The notes beneath the pieces were generated by a model. That model worked only from the letters and a program-made list of their open reading frames with translations, did not search any database and was not told the origin of the DNA. A program made the position numbers and the translations under genes. A DNA stretch of 64,000 bases from an uncultured Oscillibacter sp. (GTDB lineage Bacteria; Bacillota; Clostridia; Oscillospirales; Oscillospiraceae). The DNA lies in the NCBI GenBank assembly GCA_910576845.1, contig CAJTJA010000002.1:62001-126000 (forward strand), written 5' to 3'. Of this stretch, positions 61,901 through 64,000 are shown one piece after another; positions within the stretch are counted from its first letter, which is position 1, and each line of letters begins with the position of its first letter.

Positions 61901-62221
61901 CTGACGCGGGACGGCGGGCGGTTTCTTATGGCCTGGATTCGGGAGGACAAAAGAACGGTGGAGTTCCACGCGGCGGACAAGTGGACATATATGGATGTAG
62001 AGGGGAAGAAATACCCCAAGGACACCTTCCTAGGCAAGGTCACGCCCACCTACCTCATTCATGATCTGCCCACCCTGCGAAACGCTCTGGATCTGCTGCT
62101 GGCGAACATGAATCACCCGGAGCGGGTCACGAGTCCTATCGGAGAGTACGCCTGGGAGAAACCTGGGAAGCCCCGGCCCTATGAGGTGCTGTGGGCGGAG
62201 CTGGTGGGGGATACAGAGTAA
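58985..62221 (+). CDS. Giant J-domain protein 2 (HPE motif), tandem paralogue
   Basis: 1,078 residues. The J domain (1-55) is nearly identical to protein 1: LGLEPTKDVSAIKRAYAEK...CHPEENPKGFLQLRQAYQAAL. The body aligns with protein 1 through NPFAEHPAAKAFRELYTGKRRK, AWMDYFTSGDFLDVAW, LTWLCTVYQF, SERHPAGMRLINHFFRREKLPKELY, LAHRPFFRHWLNTGFY and PYLSEWSCKFLG, but with much lower identity, and has its own C-terminal domain. AAGGAGT is 9 nt before the ATG, 14 nt after the stop of protein 1. Soluble, acidic; function unknown. Ends in a terminator. Confidence 0.82.
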   Translation: MDAIWTALGLEPTKDVSAIKRAYAEKAKTCHPEENPKGFLQLRQAYQAALDWAEKGETPPAAGPEEVTPAESALEDEGWSLAEKPALWDEGSNPFAEHPAAKAFRELYTGKRRKDPKAWMDYFTSGDFLDVAWERRFAGLLLEEVTQLEGEYPIPREFLTWLCTVYQFAVDRSVYRDWDSENERTEFTFRIDQDAQFEGQEFLFQLAARGPAIKPLMGVEQAISRSFADYRALLQLAGKGRWTEEMLKKAGKVLDFYMIGNLQDRNPTPSERHPAGMRLINHFFRREKLPKELYQIAWQKLELKTALMGRAKLFYGVLRKRVLELVPDIATDELDIWQLNKEFEVFRQKVRFLEETGKPEDWNKAGEETRTFFNHPIFQKALRNRKFAEDHMKYHVQWSGEHFAQEVLDFYKQNPDAPYAAQLTQLIAESRRRREIDLRNRQDQGAEIPETITLAHRPFFRHWLNTGFYHSIDRETKQPLLGYLNQELPYLSEWSCKFLGVEDEGTPEPVSLTLQFGEDKIEVRFHLRHMSFLRNGEQIYRSCLPWERVSALRDTDTFFFLLPVTMEPYNQYEAVKAEILHRLEGTVAPEDGRAFIAACLADQVCGLPIPDAVGLRAAFERDEENEASERLPPEAFLPFEIYAENKEVLYVCAWFQQDQILALFQQTPFGKKMVEGAEFEGIKDAQTAVALAKQLLVDHLYPKGFPMEALKVLPEAVYAQWDYAVRSKDKDIPPLWSTPVELHGEAIVTEKLEELLTLFSTGRVERLEWSWKCAFPADEPPMDYEPRRSLVLMKNGGWYACLYFDDFCAGSYALLEKPELYGKDKSRPELVNFRQGKLFRQVLHQNFFTIRRHLDKIFSQVSWPNNVKFMAGHIWDRAAYVEHGRAKYNLDKQFLGGFPMERARNRPDAPFYFYEYPNSVVRVDTDGSAEVLEVTEGNRLRMQQLLAEFLAGEGQQLRLTWKKTVGTRWHIVLTRDGGRFLMAWIREDKRTVEFHAADKWTYMDVEGKKYPKDTFLGKVTPTYLIHDLPTLRNALDLLLANMNHPERVTSPIGEYAWEKPGKPRPYEVLWAELVGDTE

Positions 62222-62259
62222 AGATTTTCAGGCAATCTCTCCTATATAAGCTCAACTTC

Positions 62260-62296
62260 AAGGGCGGCGGTTCGTTACGAAACCGACGCCCTTTTT
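62260..62296 (+). terminator. Terminator of the HscC/J-protein operon
   Basis: AAGGGCG-G-CGGTT pairs with AACCG-A-CGCCCTT (one mismatch), followed by five T residues; 39 nt after the stop. Confidence 0.88.
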
Positions 62297-62471
62297 GCAG
62301 ACACTCGTTCTGATAGATATGTAGGACCATAAACGAGGCTTTCAGCAACAGGAACCGGAAAACAGCTTAAGGCATATATGAACATGAAATAAACCAGGCT
62401 TGATGTGAAGCATGGAGAAGGAAGCTGTAAATGGATTTATAGAAGCCGCGTCAAATTAATTGAAAATTTGT

Positions 62472-62501
62472 TGTAAGGTTTTCCTATCCTCTGCTGTCTT
62501 A
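62472..62501 (+). promoter_or_regulatory. Candidate ECF-type autoregulated promoter
   Basis: TGTAAGG (62472-62478) and GTCTTA (62496-62501) at 17-nt spacing, 41 nt before the sigma gene. The -35 resembles ECF sites (TGTAAC-like), so the sigma factor may drive its own operon. Confidence 0.35.
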
Positions 62502-62542
62502 TAGGGTGGAGGGACATTCAAAAGACAGAGAGGTGACGCCAC

Positions 62543-63100
62543 ATGGAAGACCACCGGATCATAGAACTGTATTGGCAGAAGAACGCGGACGCCATATCGG
62601 AGACATCCAGCAAATACGGGGCCTACTGCTTCACCATAGCGGACCACATTCTGCACAGCGCGGAGGACTCCGAGGAGTGCGTCAACGACACATGGCTCCA
62701 TGCCTGGAACGCGATGCCGCCCCAACGGCCCAATATGCTGCGGATGTTCCTGGCGAGGATCACACGCAGCCTGTCCGTCAACCGCTTCAACGCCCGAAGC
62801 GCAGAAAAGCGCAGCGGTGGGGAGATCAATCTTGTTCTGGATGAACTGGCGGACTGTCTGGCCGGCGGAACGGATGTGGAGGCGGAGTACAAGGCCAGGG
62901 AGCTTGAGCAGTGTATCCGGCGCTTCGTCCGGGGGCTGCCGGAGCGGGATGGAAATGTGTTCGTGCGCCGGTACTTCTTCACGGAGCCGGTAACCGTGAT
63001 TGCTGAGCGGTACGGCCTGACGGAAAACCATGTGGCGGTGATCCTCAGCCGGACACGGAAAAAACTCGGAGTTAAACTTGCGAAAGAGGGGTATTTATGA
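62543..63100 (+). CDS. ECF-type sigma-70 family RNA polymerase sigma factor
   Basis: 185 residues. Region 2 (about 20-85) has YCFTIADHILHSAEDSEECVNDTWLHAWNAMP, the DExxxxxxxxW core of ECF sigma region 2; region 4 (about 125-180) has ERDGNVFVRRYFFTEPVTVIAERYGLTENHVAVILSRTRKKL, a helix-turn-helix. The pair of this sigma type with a membrane protein is widespread in Oscillospiraceae. GAGAGGTGAC precedes the ATG. Its stop overlaps the next start by ATGA, so both are made together. Confidence 0.9.
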   Translation: MEDHRIIELYWQKNADAISETSSKYGAYCFTIADHILHSAEDSEECVNDTWLHAWNAMPPQRPNMLRMFLARITRSLSVNRFNARSAEKRSGGEINLVLDELADCLAGGTDVEAEYKARELEQCIRRFVRGLPERDGNVFVRRYFFTEPVTVIAERYGLTENHVAVILSRTRKKLGVKLAKEGYL

Positions 63101-64000
63101 AAAGCATAGACCTGTACACCGCTATTCGCGCGGTAGATGACGATATTCTGGAGCGCAGCGAACATGCAGCCTGTAAACACAAAAAGAAAAGCGGCTGGCT
63201 GAAATGGGGTGTTATGGCAGCGTGCTTTGGCCTGATCCTCACAGCGGCCTTGACAACGCTGCCGGGCATTTTGAAGGGGCCGGATAAGATTGAGCCGCCT
63301 CCTAATCCTGGGCCTGCGGTCAGTGACAACGGGCATCAGAGCAATAGTGAGCCGTTACAGCCACCCGGCGAGAGAAAAATCACCATTAACTGGGATAATG
63401 TGGCAGTTAATGAGTCGGCAGGGCTGGCCCCTGATTACTCTCGGCTTTACCCAGACCCTGCACTCTATGAAGAGGAAATTTGGGGGCAGGAAAAAATTAA
63501 GGACTATTACGGCAGGGAACTGAATGTACCCTATATCCCCAATGGGCTGAGTGGTGGTAGACAGGCAGTCACCGCCACCATCTACCGAGACAAGGCTACC
63601 GGAAAAGTGATTGAGGATCAGGTGGGGCGGGGCTTCTGGGCAGATTTCTGGGAGGACGGAAGTCCCAAGTCTGATGACGATATTGTGAGTCCCAAGGGCT
63701 TTACCATTACAGTCTCTAAGCTGGGTATCTTTCATTGCGGCCTGCTTCCGGTAAACGAGGAGCGTACTACCGACTTTGGCGGTGTTCCTGTCACTCTCAG
63801 CCACTGCTCCATGACGCATGGCCCCTTTGATCCCACACAAAGGGTTCCTGACGGTCTTTCCAATATGCCAGCAGGGTATTACGATATTTATGCAGCCTCA
63901 TTTACCTTGGATGGAGTGGAGTATGAAATTGTGGCACAGCGGCTGAAATTGGAGGAAGTCATTAAAATCACGGCGTCCATCATCAATATGCCATACAGTG
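63097..64000 (+). CDS. Probable membrane anti-sigma partner, 3' end beyond window
   Basis: 301 residues visible. A short cytosolic N-terminus (MKSIDLYTAIRAVDDDILERSE, then a K/H-rich stretch), one transmembrane helix at about 35-57 (LKWGVMAACFGLILTAALTTL), a proline-rich extracytoplasmic linker, and an outer domain with PDYSRLYPDPALYEEEIWGQEKIKDYYGRELNVPYIP and FHCGLLPVNEERTTDFGGVPVTLSHC. Topology and 4-nt overlap with the sigma gene suggest it holds the sigma factor through its N-terminal segment and senses an extracytoplasmic signal. No zinc anti-sigma HxxxCxxC motif is seen. Confidence 0.7.
   Translation, partial: MKSIDLYTAIRAVDDDILERSEHAACKHKKKSGWLKWGVMAACFGLILTAALTTLPGILKGPDKIEPPPNPGPAVSDNGHQSNSEPLQPPGERKITINWDNVAVNESAGLAPDYSRLYPDPALYEEEIWGQEKIKDYYGRELNVPYIPNGLSGGRQAVTATIYRDKATGKVIEDQVGRGFWADFWEDGSPKSDDDIVSPKGFTITVSKLGIFHCGLLPVNEERTTDFGGVPVTLSHCSMTHGPFDPTQRVPDGLSNMPAGYYDIYAASFTLDGVEYEIVAQRLKLEEVIKITASIINMPYS

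Noticed and set aside
1..64000. tRNA, rRNA or CRISPR array
   Set aside because: Scanned for TTCGAATC-type arms, rRNA-like sequence and regularly spaced repeats; none found by eye.

Overview
The window looks like a chromosome segment of a fairly GC-rich, spore-forming Clostridia species from the gut, most likely Oscillospiraceae (the Flavonifractor / Oscillibacter / Lawsonibacter neighbourhood). The reasons are a complete yabM-yabN-hup-yabO-yabP-yabQ-divIC-yabR block with the sporulation genes yabP and yabQ, strong AGGAGG ribosome sites, frequent TTG starts, HemZ, YwiB next to ArgS, and a sialic-acid catabolic cluster. I saw no rRNA, tRNA, CRISPR array, intact insertion sequence or phage module. 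Family assignments rest on reading the translations by eye.

Layout. 1-2355 (minus): threonine ammonia-lyase and a DAACS amino-acid symporter. 2817-8312 (minus): a four-gene operon ending in a clear terminator. Three of its products are paralogues sharing a GW(D/N) plus FGxWxIxPGGxG module that resembles the TULIP/P47 proteins of clostridial toxin clusters; the first gene is an unrecognised partner. 8879-10486 (minus): a PAS hybrid histidine kinase. 10588-23322: a sialic-acid/amino-sugar region with a sugar ABC transporter, YhcH-type protein, N-acetylneuraminate lyase, SGNH esterase, YesL-like protein, RpiR regulator, AGE-family epimerase and ROK kinase, followed by malic enzyme. Three copies of a GAAAT-n-ATTTCGATT motif lie before its transcription units and are a likely RpiR operator.

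23778-33161: argS-ywiB-murI (minus), small membrane and hypothetical genes, an xpaC-telA-TPM operon (plus) and degV. 33786-43630 (plus): recJ, relA, dtd, an MBL hydrolase, hemZ, a nucleoside kinase and purine nucleoside phosphorylase. 44139-48941 (plus): the yab/divIC block. 49405-49950: hpf, preceded by a structured leader that may be a raiA-motif RNA.

50044-64000 is accessory in character: an AT-rich DUF5104-type lipoprotein, two immunity-like genes (one frameshifted), a DUF434 protein and a frameshifted gene. It continues with a divergent HscC-like Hsp70 followed by two tandem proteins of more than 1,000 residues, each with an N-terminal J domain carrying HPE instead of HPD, and ends with an ECF-type sigma factor and its membrane partner, cut by the window edge. 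The Hsp70/giant J-protein operon and the TULIP-like operon are the two best candidates for under-described systems.
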